Shown here one piece after another: positions 28,438 to 38,025 of a stretch of DNA of 64,000 nt; the first letter of the stretch is position 1, and each line of letters begins with the position of its first letter. Origin of the DNA: Qingshengfaniella alkalisoli. GTDB lineage: Bacteria > Pseudomonadota > Alphaproteobacteria > Rhodobacterales > Rhodobacteraceae. The position numbers were made by a program, and so were the translations under genes. The notes below the pieces were generated by a model that was given only the letters and a program-made list of their open reading frames with translations, did no database searches and had not been told where the DNA came from. Location of the stretch: assembly GCF_007855645.1 (NCBI RefSeq), contig NZ_CP042261.1, positions 1,406,501-1,470,500 of the forward strand, in the 5' to 3' direction.

Positions 28438-30234
28438 TTGTTCCAGTCCTTCGAAACGACCAGCCATCCGGAACTCGGCGCCGCGCGGCTAAACGCGCTC
28501 CGAGCCCAGATGAAGGCGCAGGAGCTGGACGGTTTTCTGATCCCCCGCGCAGATGCATTCCGCGGTGAGGTCGTAGCCCCGCATGACGAACGCCTTTCCT
28601 GGTTGACGGGTTTCACAGGGTCTGCTGGATTTGCCGCAGTGCTGGCCGATAAAGCAGGTGTGTTCATCGACGGCCGCTACACGGTGCAGGTTCGCGGCCA
28701 AGTCGATCTGGAGGTCTATACGCCTGTAAACTGGCCCGCGACAAAGCTGCAGGATTGGCTGCGCGAAAATGCGACAGATGGGGCGGTGATCGGCTTTGAT
28801 CCATGGCTGCACACGCGTTCAGAGATCACGCAAGTCAGTGACGCGTTGACGGACCGCAAGATCACCTTTCAGCCAACCGGAAACCTTGTGGACGTCATCT
28901 GGGACGACCAGCCCAAACCGCCGATGGCACCCGTTACTAGTTACCCCGATGAGTTCGCAGGCCGAAGTTCTGCCGACAAGCGCGCCCAAATCGCCGGTGA
29001 TATGGTCGAGGCGGGCCAGTCCGCCGTCATCATCACCTTGCCGGAAAGCATCGCCTGGCTTCTGAACATTCGCGGCGCAGATATCACACGCACCCCTTTT
29101 GCCCATGCATTCGCCATTCTTCATGCCGATACATCCGTCGACCTGTTCATCGCACCCCAAAAACTGGGTGGTGTAGAATTTCCCGAAGACGTTCGTCCTG
29201 CCCCGTTCGAGCATTTCGCAGAGGCGCTCGGCACACTGTCGGGTAAAGTTCTGATCGACAAATCCAGCGCACCTTTCGCCGTCAGCGAAGGCCTTGAGCA
29301 AGCCAATGTCGAGGTTGTTGAAGGCACCGACCCTTGCGCCCTGCCTCGTGCGTGTAAAACGGAAGCCGAAATCGCAGGTTCCCGCGCCGCACACAGGCGG
29401 GACGCCATTGCCATGGTCGAGTTTCTGGCCTGGCTGGATGAGGAAGCCCCCAAAGGCACGTTGACCGAGATCGATGTGGCTACCACGCTCGAAGGCTATC
29501 GCCGGGCCACCAACCAGTTGAAAGACATCAGCTTCGAAACCATCGCGGGCAGCGGCCCAAACGCCGCAATGGCCCATTACCGCGTTACCGAACAATCGAA
29601 TCGGACCATCAGAAACGGTGAATTGCTTCTTGTCGATTCGGGCGGGCAGTATCTGGACGGAACCACCGACATCACGCGCACCGTCACGGTCGGCGAACCC
29701 ACAGATCTGCACCGCCGCTGTTTCACCCTGGTCCTCAAGGGCATGATCGCCGTCAGTCGGGCGCGCTGGCCTGAAGGGCTGGCTGGTCGTGATCTCGATC
29801 CGCTGGCGCGCTACCCTCTGTGGCTGGCAGGACTGGACTATGACCACGGCACGGGTCACGGAGTGGGAGCCTATCTTTCCGTGCATGAAGGCCCACAGCG
29901 CATTTCCCGCACAGGGGAACAGGCGCTGGAGCCCGGGATGATCCTGTCCAACGAACCCGGATACTACCGCGAAGGCGATTTCGGCATCCGGACTGAAAAC
30001 CTCCTCTGCGTCACTGAAGCACCGGCATTGACGGGAGCTGACGATAGACGCATGTTGTCATTCGAGACGCTGACCTTTGTGCCGATCGACCGTCGTCTGA
30101 TTGACACAAAACTTCTGGATGATGACGAGCGTAACTGGCTCGACAGCTATCACCGGCAGACCCGCGACCGACTGATCGACCATGTGTCCGAGATGGCGAG
30201 AACGTGGCTGCTGCAAGCGACAGAGCCGCTTTGA
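28438..30234 (+). CDS. M24 family Xaa-Pro aminopeptidase
   Basis: 598 residues with two creatinase-like N-terminal domains and a C-terminal pita-bread domain. Metal ligands are visible: DSGGQYLDGTTDITRTV (two Asp), DHGTGHGVGAYLSVHEGP (His), NEPGYYREGDFGIRTENLL (two Glu). It removes N-terminal residues preceding Pro. The best start is TTG 28438; no ATG fits. The size matches the long eukaryote-like aminopeptidase P form common in Rhodobacterales. Confidence 0.93.
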   Translation: MFQSFETTSHPELGAARLNALRAQMKAQELDGFLIPRADAFRGEVVAPHDERLSWLTGFTGSAGFAAVLADKAGVFIDGRYTVQVRGQVDLEVYTPVNWPATKLQDWLRENATDGAVIGFDPWLHTRSEITQVSDALTDRKITFQPTGNLVDVIWDDQPKPPMAPVTSYPDEFAGRSSADKRAQIAGDMVEAGQSAVIITLPESIAWLLNIRGADITRTPFAHAFAILHADTSVDLFIAPQKLGGVEFPEDVRPAPFEHFAEALGTLSGKVLIDKSSAPFAVSEGLEQANVEVVEGTDPCALPRACKTEAEIAGSRAAHRRDAIAMVEFLAWLDEEAPKGTLTEIDVATTLEGYRRATNQLKDISFETIAGSGPNAAMAHYRVTEQSNRTIRNGELLLVDSGGQYLDGTTDITRTVTVGEPTDLHRRCFTLVLKGMIAVSRARWPEGLAGRDLDPLARYPLWLAGLDYDHGTGHGVGAYLSVHEGPQRISRTGEQALEPGMILSNEPGYYREGDFGIRTENLLCVTEAPALTGADDRRMLSFETLTFVPIDRRLIDTKLLDDDERNWLDSYHRQTRDRLIDHVSEMARTWLLQATEPL

Positions 30235-30305
30235 TATGTGCGGCGGTTGACGATCCGAAAGGATAAACACACAGCGCCGCAAAAGGCGCGATCTGGGAGA
30301 GAGCT

Positions 30306-30668
30306 ATGACAGGATTAGAATCGCTGATGGAACGTGGAATTTCGACAAGGCCAGCAGGCGGGACATGGGTCGTGCGCGCAGGCGGCGCGATCATCGCCGA
30401 AACATCGAATGCAATAGAATTGATCGAATCCGGCCTGTCACCCGTGATCTACTTCCCCCGCGATGACGTGGCGATGGCCTTTCTGGACCAGACGGACCAA
30501 GCCACACGCTGCGCGTTCAAGGGTAACGCGACCTACTATGCCATCCACACCAAGAGTAAAGTTCTGGACAACGCGGCGTGGAGCTATGAAACACCACTCG
30601 ACAACGCTGCCGACATCGCAGGTCACATCGCCTTTTATCAGTCGATGGTGACGGTCGAACGTGTCTGA
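30306..30668 (+). CDS. DUF427 domain protein
   Basis: 120 residues matching the DUF427 fold: WVVRAGGAIIAETSNAIELI, then PVIYFPRDDVAMAFL, CAFKGNATYYAIHTKSKVL and AAWSYETPLDNAADIAGHIA. Function is unknown. The strong GGGAGAGAGCT upstream sequence supports ATG 30306. It converges on the ClC channel gene with 4 bases between stops. Confidence 0.9.
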   Translation: MTGLESLMERGISTRPAGGTWVVRAGGAIIAETSNAIELIESGLSPVIYFPRDDVAMAFLDQTDQATRCAFKGNATYYAIHTKSKVLDNAAWSYETPLDNAADIAGHIAFYQSMVTVERV

Positions 30669-30672
30669 TTGA

Positions 30673-32358
30673 TCAGGAATGTTCCTCTGCCGCCACGGCG
30701 GCGAGGGCGCGGTTATAGGCCTTCAGTGCATCCACCTGAAACAGGGAGCCGACAAGCTGAGGCGGCTCACCGTCTTTTCCCTGTGTCGTGACCGGCAGAA
30801 AATCCGTTTCACCAGCATCGAACTTCGGCAACGCCTGTTCCAGCGTCGCCGCCCTGTCCACGAAAACCCCTTGAGAAATCAGCGCTTCACATTGCGAAGT
30901 ATCGGGTGCCTTGGGATGGGTCATAGCACGCATGACCGATGACACCCTGAACATCGCCAGAAGGTAGCTTTGCGGACCCGCCGCCATATGACAGCCCCGC
31001 CGCTCAAGCTGGGTCAGGAAATAGGACCGATCCACCATGCGGCTGGCCAGCGCCGAGGATAACGACACGGAGGTCATCACAGCTATTCCCGTCTGCCAGT
31101 CGCCGGTTAGTTCGAATACGATCATCGTCGTCGAAATCGGCGCGCCCAGAACAGCCGCGGCGACGGCGCCCATCCCGGCCAGCGCATAAAGCGTCTCGCT
31201 GCCCGAAAAATCGGGTGCCAATCCGGTGGCAATAATTCCGAAAGCCAGCCCCAGCAGCGCGCCGATCATCAGCGACGGGGAGAATACTCCCCCGCCCATG
31301 CGACCGGCAAGGGTCACCGATACCGCCGCACATTTCACGATCAGGAAGATCACCGCTTGCGTCCAGATCAGATTTCCCGTCAGCGCGGCAGAGGTCGTTT
31401 CATATCCGACCCCGATGATATGCGGAAACCAGATAGCGATCAGACCAAGTACCGCGCCCGCCACCATCGGGCGCATCCAGCGCGGTAACCCGGTCGCCTG
31501 CCATGCCGCAGTGGACAGGCGGTCTGAGAAAAACATCGCGCGCATAAAGAAGGCAGCGACAACACCGGACAAAAGTCCGAGCAACAGGAAGGCCGGTAGT
31601 TCAATATAGAAATCTAGCGCGCCGGGCTCTGGCAGCACGAATTCAGTAATACCGCCGTATTCCAGCCGGTTGATGACCGTTCCCGCGACGGATGCAATCG
31701 CAATGGGCGCGAAGGCGTGGACCGCGAAGTGGCGCAGGACAACCTCCAGCGCGAACAACGCGCCGGCTATGGGTGCATTGAACGAAGCTGATACCGCCCC
31801 CGCAACGGCGCAACCGAGCAAATCGCGGCCCGTTATCCCGTCTGCATGGATACGTTGGCTGACCCATGTCGAGATCACGCCAGCAAGATGAACGACCGGC
31901 CCCTCGCGACCACTGGAGCCACCAGAGGACAGCGTGATCAGTGAGGCCAGCGCCGATGCCAGCCCTTCCCTCGTCTCGACGCGCCCATCGTTCAGTGCGG
32001 CGCCCTCGATCACGTCGCCAACCGACCGTGCCCGCGCGTCCGGTGTAAAGTAGTGAAGGATCAGCCCAACACATAGCCCGCCCAGAATGGGCACGATCAG
32101 CACCCAGTACCAGGGCAGCATTTCAGCCGCGCTCGCCAAGCGCACATCGCTCGTGCCGTAGATCAGCGTCTGAAGCTGTTCGATCCCCTTGCGAAAGAAA
32201 AGCGCCGCGAAACCTGCGGCCGTCCCGATCACCAAGGCAATAAACCAGAACTGGACCTTGCTTGGCCCCTTATGACGCACGACACGCCAGCCGCCACGCC
32301 AGACGGCGACGGCCTCATCAAGCTGCTGCGATATGACAGACGGCTTCGGATCGCTCAC
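30673..32358 (-). CDS. ClC-family chloride channel/antiporter with CBS-like tail
   Basis: 561 residues from GTG 32358. About ten hydrophobic helices of ClC type. The gating-Glu motif is present (GSSGREGPVVHLAGV), as are AVAGAVSASFNAPIAGALFA and the later MGAVAAAVLGAPISTTMIVF. The first selectivity loop, normally GSGIP, reads SVGDVIEG here, so ion preference may differ. The C-terminus (CEALISQGVFVDRAATLEQA) looks like one degenerate CBS half. It sits in the inner membrane; whether it is a channel or an H+/Cl- exchanger is not decided by sequence. Confidence 0.9.
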   Translation of the reverse strand: MSDPKPSVISQQLDEAVAVWRGGWRVVRHKGPSKVQFWFIALVIGTAAGFAALFFRKGIEQLQTLIYGTSDVRLASAAEMLPWYWVLIVPILGGLCVGLILHYFTPDARARSVGDVIEGAALNDGRVETREGLASALASLITLSSGGSSGREGPVVHLAGVISTWVSQRIHADGITGRDLLGCAVAGAVSASFNAPIAGALFALEVVLRHFAVHAFAPIAIASVAGTVINRLEYGGITEFVLPEPGALDFYIELPAFLLLGLLSGVVAAFFMRAMFFSDRLSTAAWQATGLPRWMRPMVAGAVLGLIAIWFPHIIGVGYETTSAALTGNLIWTQAVIFLIVKCAAVSVTLAGRMGGGVFSPSLMIGALLGLAFGIIATGLAPDFSGSETLYALAGMGAVAAAVLGAPISTTMIVFELTGDWQTGIAVMTSVSLSSALASRMVDRSYFLTQLERRGCHMAAGPQSYLLAMFRVSSVMRAMTHPKAPDTSQCEALISQGVFVDRAATLEQALPKFDAGETDFLPVTTQGKDGEPPQLVGSLFQVDALKAYNRALAAVAAEEHS

Positions 32359-32428
32359 GCGCCCTGCCCTTCAGCATGTCCGATTTGCACAAGTTTGGCA
32401 CGGAACATCATGAAAAACAAAGCCTTTC

Positions 32429-34102
32429 CTAGCTTAATTCCTGTGACGCGCGATCGATCAGCGCGTTGGCAGCGGCGCGTGCAGCGTCCGTTACCTGATC
32501 ACCAGAAACCATGCGGGCGATTTCCGCGACCCGCTCATGCGCGGCCACGACTTCCACATGAGACAGTGTAGTTTCACCCTCGACACGTTTTTCGACTCGC
32601 AAATGCTGTTGACCATAAGCCGCGACCTGCGGCGAATGCGTAACGACGAGAACCTGACCGCTTTGCGCAAGTTGCGCGAGGCGTTTGCCGACTGCGTCCG
32701 CCGTGGCCCCGCCAACACCCTGATCGATTTCGTCGAAGATCAACGTCTTCGTGCCATCATCGCCGCTGAGACAAACCTTCAGCGCCAGAAGGAAACGCGA
32801 TAGTTCACCGCCGGACGCCACTTTCTGCATCGGACCGGCAGGCGATCCTGGGTTGGTAGCCACCTGAAACTCAACCGCGTCGACGCCATCGGGACCACTT
32901 GCAATACCAGTCACCTGCGTGACAAAGCGCGCCCGTTCCATCTTTAGCGGTGCCAGCTGCGCCTGCATCGCGGTATCCAGCCGTCCGGCAGCGCCTTGCC
33001 GGGCCTCAGACAGTTTCGCCGCAGCATCCGCGTACGCTCGCTCCGCCATCGCGACCGATCTGGTCGCCTGTTCCAGTTCCGTGTCGGCTGTTTCTATCCG
33101 GTCCAGCCGCGCACGCAACTCATCCGCAAAAGCTGCCAGATCATCTGAGGGGACGCCATGCTTGCGTGAAAGACCCCGCAAGGCAAACAACCGCTCTTCC
33201 GTCGCGAGCAGTTCTTCCGGATCAAAGCTCAACTGCGCAAGAACCTGCTCGACGCCAGACTGTGCTTCGGACAGCTCGATCGCAACACGCTCAAGCGCAG
33301 CGAGCGGGCCGGACACCGCATCATCCGGCAAGTTCCCTGCCACCGATTCCAGCCAGCGCACGGCATCAGTGATACGCCCTTCGGCGCCTTCCGAATGATC
33401 CAGCGCCTGAACCACCCGTTCCACGTCCTGCCGGACCTTTTCAGCGTTCTGCATCAGACGACGCTTGGCATCCAAGGCCGCATCTTCACCCGGTTCCGGC
33501 GACAGGTCATCAAGCTCCTGAACCGCATGCCGCAGAAATTCTTCCTCGTCTCGGGCCTTGGCAACGGCGGCTTCCAACCCCTGCATGAACCTTCGCGAGG
33601 AAACCAGATCGGTCCATGCAGATCGTGTGTCAGCCAAAAGCGTTCCATTTCCAGCGAAACTGTCCAGCAATGCGCGATGGCCCTTCGCATCGAGCAGTCC
33701 GCGATCATCACGCTGGCCTTGCAGTTCTACAAGCGTGTCGGACAGATTGCGCAGGATATCGCCTGAACACCGCCGGTCGTTCACCCATGCAGTTTTGCGT
33801 CCATCGGCACGATTGACCCGTCGCAGGATCAGATCGTCTTCAACGGGGATCTCCGCCTCTGCCAGTACTGCCCGCGCCGGGTGGTCGTCGGACAACGCAA
33901 AGATCGCGGTGACCTCTCCCTGTTCAGCACCCTGACGCACGATATCTGCACGGCCGCGCCATCCCAGCACAAAACCGAGAGAATCGAGAAGAATTGACTT
34001 ACCAGCGCCTGTCTCGCCGGTCAGCACGTTCAAACCAGAGCGAAATTCGATCTCGAGATGATCGATCAGCAGGATATTGCGGATTTCCAGCTCAAGAATC
34101 AT
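32429..34102 (-). CDS. recN: DNA repair protein RecN
   Basis: 557 residues. SMC-like ATPase acting in double-strand-break repair. The N-terminal Walker A is NVLTGETGAGKSILLDSLGF; the C-terminal signature is ASGGELSRFLLALKV and Walker B is TLIFDEIDQGVGGATADAVG. The middle is coiled coil. It follows bamD on the same strand after 36 bases, which is a common alphaproteobacterial arrangement. Confidence 0.97.
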   Translation of the reverse strand: MILELEIRNILLIDHLEIEFRSGLNVLTGETGAGKSILLDSLGFVLGWRGRADIVRQGAEQGEVTAIFALSDDHPARAVLAEAEIPVEDDLILRRVNRADGRKTAWVNDRRCSGDILRNLSDTLVELQGQRDDRGLLDAKGHRALLDSFAGNGTLLADTRSAWTDLVSSRRFMQGLEAAVAKARDEEEFLRHAVQELDDLSPEPGEDAALDAKRRLMQNAEKVRQDVERVVQALDHSEGAEGRITDAVRWLESVAGNLPDDAVSGPLAALERVAIELSEAQSGVEQVLAQLSFDPEELLATEERLFALRGLSRKHGVPSDDLAAFADELRARLDRIETADTELEQATRSVAMAERAYADAAAKLSEARQGAAGRLDTAMQAQLAPLKMERARFVTQVTGIASGPDGVDAVEFQVATNPGSPAGPMQKVASGGELSRFLLALKVCLSGDDGTKTLIFDEIDQGVGGATADAVGKRLAQLAQSGQVLVVTHSPQVAAYGQQHLRVEKRVEGETTLSHVEVVAAHERVAEIARMVSGDQVTDAARAAANALIDRASQELS

Positions 34103-34138
34103 GCCCGTTCCGTTAAGCGCCGATCGACCAAAATGATA

Positions 34139-35004
34139 TCAGAGCCACTGTCCCTGCACTGACTGCCGATAAATGCCGGACAACCAGCTATCGCCCGCAG
34201 GCTCCAGCAGCAGCCCCTGCCCTGTCAACAGCGTATAGGCGTCGTTGTACCAATCCGTGCCCTGATAGTTGTAGCCCAAAATTGCCCCGGCGGTTTGAGC
34301 CTCACCAACCAGCCCCAAGGACAGATAGGCTTCCACCAGACGATAGAGCGCCTCTGGCGTGTGGCTGGTGGTCTGGAAGTTCTCTACAACGACGCGGAAA
34401 CGATTGATCGATGCCGCGTAGTGCTCACGCTTCAGATAGTAGCGCCCGATTTCCATTTCCTTGCCCGCCAGATGATCAAAGGCGAGGTCGAACTTCAGAA
34501 TCGCAGAGCGTGCATATTCACTGTCCGGGTAGCGCTCGATCACCGTCCGCAAAGATTGCAGCGCCTGAAAGGTCAGCCCCTGATCGCGCCCGACATCGTC
34601 GATCTGGTCGTAATAGCTGAGCGCCAGAAGGTACTGGGCATAAGCCGCGTCTTCATCCGCAGGATAGAAGTCGATGTAACGCTGTGCGGCTCCGCGACTC
34701 GCTTCGTAATCGCGGTCGCGGTGCAGGGAATAGGCCTGCATGATCAGAAGAACGTTTCGCCCATTCGGAATACGGATAGAGACGCTCCACCTCGCCGAAA
34801 TAGCGGGCGGCGTCTTCCATGTTGTTTTCCGATAGCTCGTATTCACCGCGATCGAAGATTTCCTTCGCAGAAGTTTTCCAGTGCGGGTTCCTGATTGCTA
34901 CCACCGCCGCAACCAGCAAGAACTGCCGTCAACGCGATGCAAGCGATCATACGATGTGTGAAGAGACGCAACTTGCCCGCATATGTCTGATTATTCACTA
35001 TCAA
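34139..35004 (-). pseudogene. bamD: Outer membrane assembly lipoprotein BamD, interrupted by two frameshifts
   Basis: BamD is the essential lipoprotein partner of BamA in outer-membrane protein insertion. The coding sequence lies in three successive frames. From TTG 35004 (GGAG upstream) the signal peptide and lipobox LTAVLAGCGGG are in one frame up to about 34872. The segment AKEIFDRGEYELSENNMEDA to YPYSEWAKR is in a second frame up to about 34750. The rest, starting LIMQAYSLHRDRDYEASRG and ending at 34139, is in a third. Reading through both sites gives a full-length BamD with TPR-like repeats. The second break is explained by one extra base in CGTTCTTCTG; the first by a lost dinucleotide or one extra base. 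Because bamD is essential, sequencing or assembly error is the leading explanation. Confidence 0.85.
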
Positions 35005-35114
35005 CCGCTGCTCCTTGACCGGCTCACAGCGGGGATAGCACGAAAGATTCCCGGGAAAAATGGGTTAGTGCTCTTTTTCCGGTCAAGCGCTCGTGCGGAC
35101 ATAGTCGGTTGAGT

Positions 35115-36035
35115 TCAAGCACACATCGTCAGATCAAGATGACTGACGCCGACACCGGGCAAATGGCTGGCGGTATCGGTATCGCATTCCTCAAAGCACC
35201 ATGCGCTGTCGTCGGCAAACAGCGTGCGCAGCAATTCATTCGTCAGGGAGTGACCCGACCGGATACCGACGTAACGGCCAAGGATCGGTGCTCCGGCAGT
35301 CGCCAGGTCGCCCAAGGCATCAAGCATCTTGTGGCGCACGGGCTCGTCAGAATGGCGTAACCCACCCGGGCTGAGAACATCCCCATCATCAAAGACAACC
35401 GCGTTGCGTGTACTGCCACCGAGCGCCAAGCCGTTGGCACGCATCACATCTACATCCGATTGCAGGCAGAAGGTACGACTGTCGCAAAGCTCACGGATGA
35501 ATGTGCCGTTGTGCATGTTCAGCGCGAGCGATTGGCGACCGATCGCCTCGTCCGCGAAATCGATGCTGAAATCGATTTCCAATCCTTCGGACGGCTCAAG
35601 ACGCGCACAGGCCTGACCACGGCACACTTCAACTGGCTTCAGGATACGAATCGCACGCACGGGAGCATCCTGACGATCCAGACCCGCATTCATCAAACCG
35701 CGCACGAAAGGTGCAGCGCTGCCATCGAGAATCGGAATTTCAGGGCCATCAATGTCAATCAGCGCATTATGGATACCCACACCGGCAAGCGCGGCCATGA
35801 TGTGTTCAATCGTCGAAACGCTGATGCCGTCCTTGTTAACGACCTTCGTGCAAAGCGACGTCTGTTCAACAAAATCCCAGCGCGCGAAGATCATCTGATC
35901 CGCATCGCGGACGTCGGTGCGGCGGAAGCGGATACCAAAGAATGGTTTCGCCGGATGAACAGACAAGCGAACAGGACGACCGGTGTGAAGTCCCGTTCCC
36001 GTGAAACGTGCTATGGTTTTCAATGTCGTTTGCAT
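35115..36035 (-). CDS. lpxC: UDP-3-O-acyl-N-acetylglucosamine deacetylase LpxC
   Basis: 306 residues. Zinc enzyme for the committed step of lipid A synthesis. Zinc ligands are in VSTIEHIMAAL and in RHKMLDALGDL (His and Asp), and the GHSLTNELLRTL motif near the C-terminus carries the catalytic His. The N-terminus (TIARFTGTGLHTGRPVRL) is typical. It follows ftsZ after a terminator, so it is probably transcribed from its own promoter in the 36036-36195 gap. Confidence 0.97.
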   Translation of the reverse strand: MQTTLKTIARFTGTGLHTGRPVRLSVHPAKPFFGIRFRRTDVRDADQMIFARWDFVEQTSLCTKVVNKDGISVSTIEHIMAALAGVGIHNALIDIDGPEIPILDGSAAPFVRGLMNAGLDRQDAPVRAIRILKPVEVCRGQACARLEPSEGLEIDFSIDFADEAIGRQSLALNMHNGTFIRELCDSRTFCLQSDVDVMRANGLALGGSTRNAVVFDDGDVLSPGGLRHSDEPVRHKMLDALGDLATAGAPILGRYVGIRSGHSLTNELLRTLFADDSAWCFEECDTDTASHLPGVGVSHLDLTMCA

Positions 36036-36195
36036 GTCATGCCTCTCCGGGCCGCTTGTTGCTCGTCTAGCTACCTAGGGCGGCGGGGGCATGCTCTCAA
36101 CTCAATCTTTGCAACGGTCTGAAACATGACATTTTTCGATAAGCGAAAAATTGCCACCACTCGGAAAGCCGAAAACTAAACTTCTGTTAACAAAC

Positions 36196-36217
36196 GAAAA
36201 AGGCAGCCGAAGCCGCC
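36196..36217 (-). terminator. Intrinsic terminator after ftsZ
   Basis: Read on the minus strand, GGCGGC-TTCG-GCTGCC forms a 6-bp stem (one G-U pair) capped by the very stable UUCG tetraloop and is followed directly by TTTTTCG. It begins about 28 bases after the ftsZ stop and separates the division operon from lpxC. Confidence 0.85.
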
Positions 36218-36245
36218 CTTCACATTCGTTACATGCAACGCTACG

Positions 36246-37847
36246 TCAGTTTGCTTGACGACGCAGGAATGCGGGGATTTCGATACGGTCCAATTCAGCA
36301 TCTTCGTCCAGCTGATCCTCAGAGACCGGCTGCATATTCGGTGCCGGGCGCGACATTTGCGCCCGTCCCTCACCGGCTTGGCCATGTCCGTGGCCCTGCC
36401 CCGTCATGCGGTTGATCAGGGAATTGATGCCGAAACGTTGCTTGTCGGCGTGATGGATTTCCGCACTGGGCTGGGCTGGTCGCTCCGTCGGGTTGCGATC
36501 AGGTTGCTTGCTGACAGCAGCTTGGAGACGGCGCAGCGTGTCCTCGGATGGTTGCCCGCGCGTCGCGTTGGGACGCGGTGCGACGAAGCTTTCCGGCGCA
36601 TCCTGAACCGTCTCTGGCTCCGGATGCGGGGTGTAAGCCGGCGGCGGCAGATCATCATCGCGCTGTGTTGTGACCGGTTGGTGGGTGCTGGAGGTATCCA
36701 AATTGTGGAACAATGTCGGCTCTTCTTCTCCCACTCGCGACTGCGGTGCATGCGCGGCAGGTGCCTCGACGGCAGCCGCAGCTTCCGGCTGATGAGCGGT
36801 TTTCTCCTGCGAAACTTCGCTGACCAACGGCTCGGACAACGCCCGGCGACGCACCGGGCTCGCTTCTTCGATATCCTTTGCGATGGCATCAATGCCCGTT
36901 GCCACGACCGATACACGCATCACGCCCTGGATATCGGGGTCCAGTGTCGAACCCACGATAATGTTCGCATCCGGATCGACCTCTTCGCGAATCCTGTTCG
37001 CGGCCTCGTCCAGTTCGAACAGCGTCAGGTCGTAGCCGCCGGTGATGTTGATCAGAACGCCCTTGGCGCCTCTCAGGCTGATCTCGTCGAGCAGCGGGTT
37101 GGCAATGGCCTTCTCTGCAGCCTGAACGGCGCGATCTTCGCCCTCGGCTTCGCCTGTGCCCATCATCGCTTTGCCCATCTCGTCCATCACGGCGCGCACG
37201 TCGGCGAAATCCAAGTTGATCAAGCCCGGACGCACCATCAGGTCCGTGACACCTTTGACACCCTGATAGAGCACATCGTCAGCCATCGAAAACGCCTCGG
37301 TGAAGGTCGTCTTCTCGTTGGCGAGACGGAACAGGTTCTGGTTCGGAATGATGATCAGCGTGTCGACGACCTTCTGGAGGGCTTCCACCCCATCCTCGGC
37401 CTTGCGCATACGTTTCGACCCTTCGAACTGGAAGGGTTTGGTCACAACACCAACAGTCAGAACGCCTAGCTCACGCGCCGCTTGTGCAATGATCGGGGCC
37501 GCGCCCGTCCCAGTGCCGCCGCCCATACCAGCGGTGATGAAACACATATGCGAACCGACCAGATGATCCACAATCTGTTCGATGGATTCTTCAGCCGCCG
37601 CCGCGCCAACGGCTGGGCGCGCACCAGCGCCGAGACCCTCGGTCACCTTCAGGCCCATCTGAACGCGTGCCTTGGACCTGCTTTGTTGGAGCGCCTGCGC
37701 ATCCGTGTTTGCCACCACGAATTCGACGCCATCCAACTCTTTTTCGATCATGTTGTTGACAGCATTGCCGCCAGCACCACCCACGCCGAACACCGTAATC
37801 TTCGGCTTGAGCTCTTCCTGCTCGGGCATAGTCAGATTCAGAGTCAT
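36246..37847 (-). CDS. ftsZ: Cell division protein FtsZ
   Basis: 533 residues from ATG 37847; GGCGGA precedes it. Tubulin-like GTPase forming the Z ring. The N-terminal domain has [18 protein letters not shown], the T3 region [10 protein letters not shown] and the tubulin signature [13 protein letters not shown]. The GTPase core ends near residue 320 and is followed by a linker of about 190 residues rich in Pro, Glu and Gln, longer than that of E. coli but usual in alphaproteobacteria. The C-terminal peptide [12 protein letters not shown] for binding FtsA is intact. Confidence 0.98.
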   Translation of the reverse strand: MTLNLTMPEQEELKPKITVFGVGGAGGNAVNNMIEKELDGVEFVVANTDAQALQQSRSKARVQMGLKVTEGLGAGARPAVGAAAAEESIEQIVDHLVGSHMCFITAGMGGGTGTGAAPIIAQAARELGVLTVGVVTKPFQFEGSKRMRKAEDGVEALQKVVDTLIIIPNQNLFRLANEKTTFTEAFSMADDVLYQGVKGVTDLMVRPGLINLDFADVRAVMDEMGKAMMGTGEAEGEDRAVQAAEKAIANPLLDEISLRGAKGVLINITGGYDLTLFELDEAANRIREEVDPDANIIVGSTLDPDIQGVMRVSVVATGIDAIAKDIEEASPVRRRALSEPLVSEVSQEKTAHQPEAAAAVEAPAAHAPQSRVGEEEPTLFHNLDTSSTHQPVTTQRDDDLPPPAYTPHPEPETVQDAPESFVAPRPNATRGQPSEDTLRRLQAAVSKQPDRNPTERPAQPSAEIHHADKQRFGINSLINRMTGQGHGHGQAGEGRAQMSRPAPNMQPVSEDQLDEDAELDRIEIPAFLRRQAN

Positions 37848-38025
37848 AGTTGGATCCGCCTGTATAATTTTTGCGGACTTTTGCGCCCGCGACTGCCTTA
37901 TTGACGCCAGCTTACCTATGAGCAGGCATATCGTCACCACAAAAAGTGGCGAAACTGGCAAAATCCACCACTTTTCGGCAATTTTTCGCGACATTCTTAC
38001 TGTCGCGTTAAACTTGGGATGCTTT
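37848..38025 (-). promoter_or_regulatory. ftsA-ftsZ spacer with inverted repeat
   Basis: This 178-bp gap, unusually large inside an otherwise overlapping operon, probably holds a private ftsZ promoter. It contains a perfect 6-bp inverted repeat CGCGAC-N9-GTCGCG at 37987-38007. On the minus strand a near match to the CtrA site (TTAA-N7-GTAA against consensus TTAA-N7-TTAA) overlaps the repeat at 37997-38011. Function is inferred. Confidence 0.4.
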
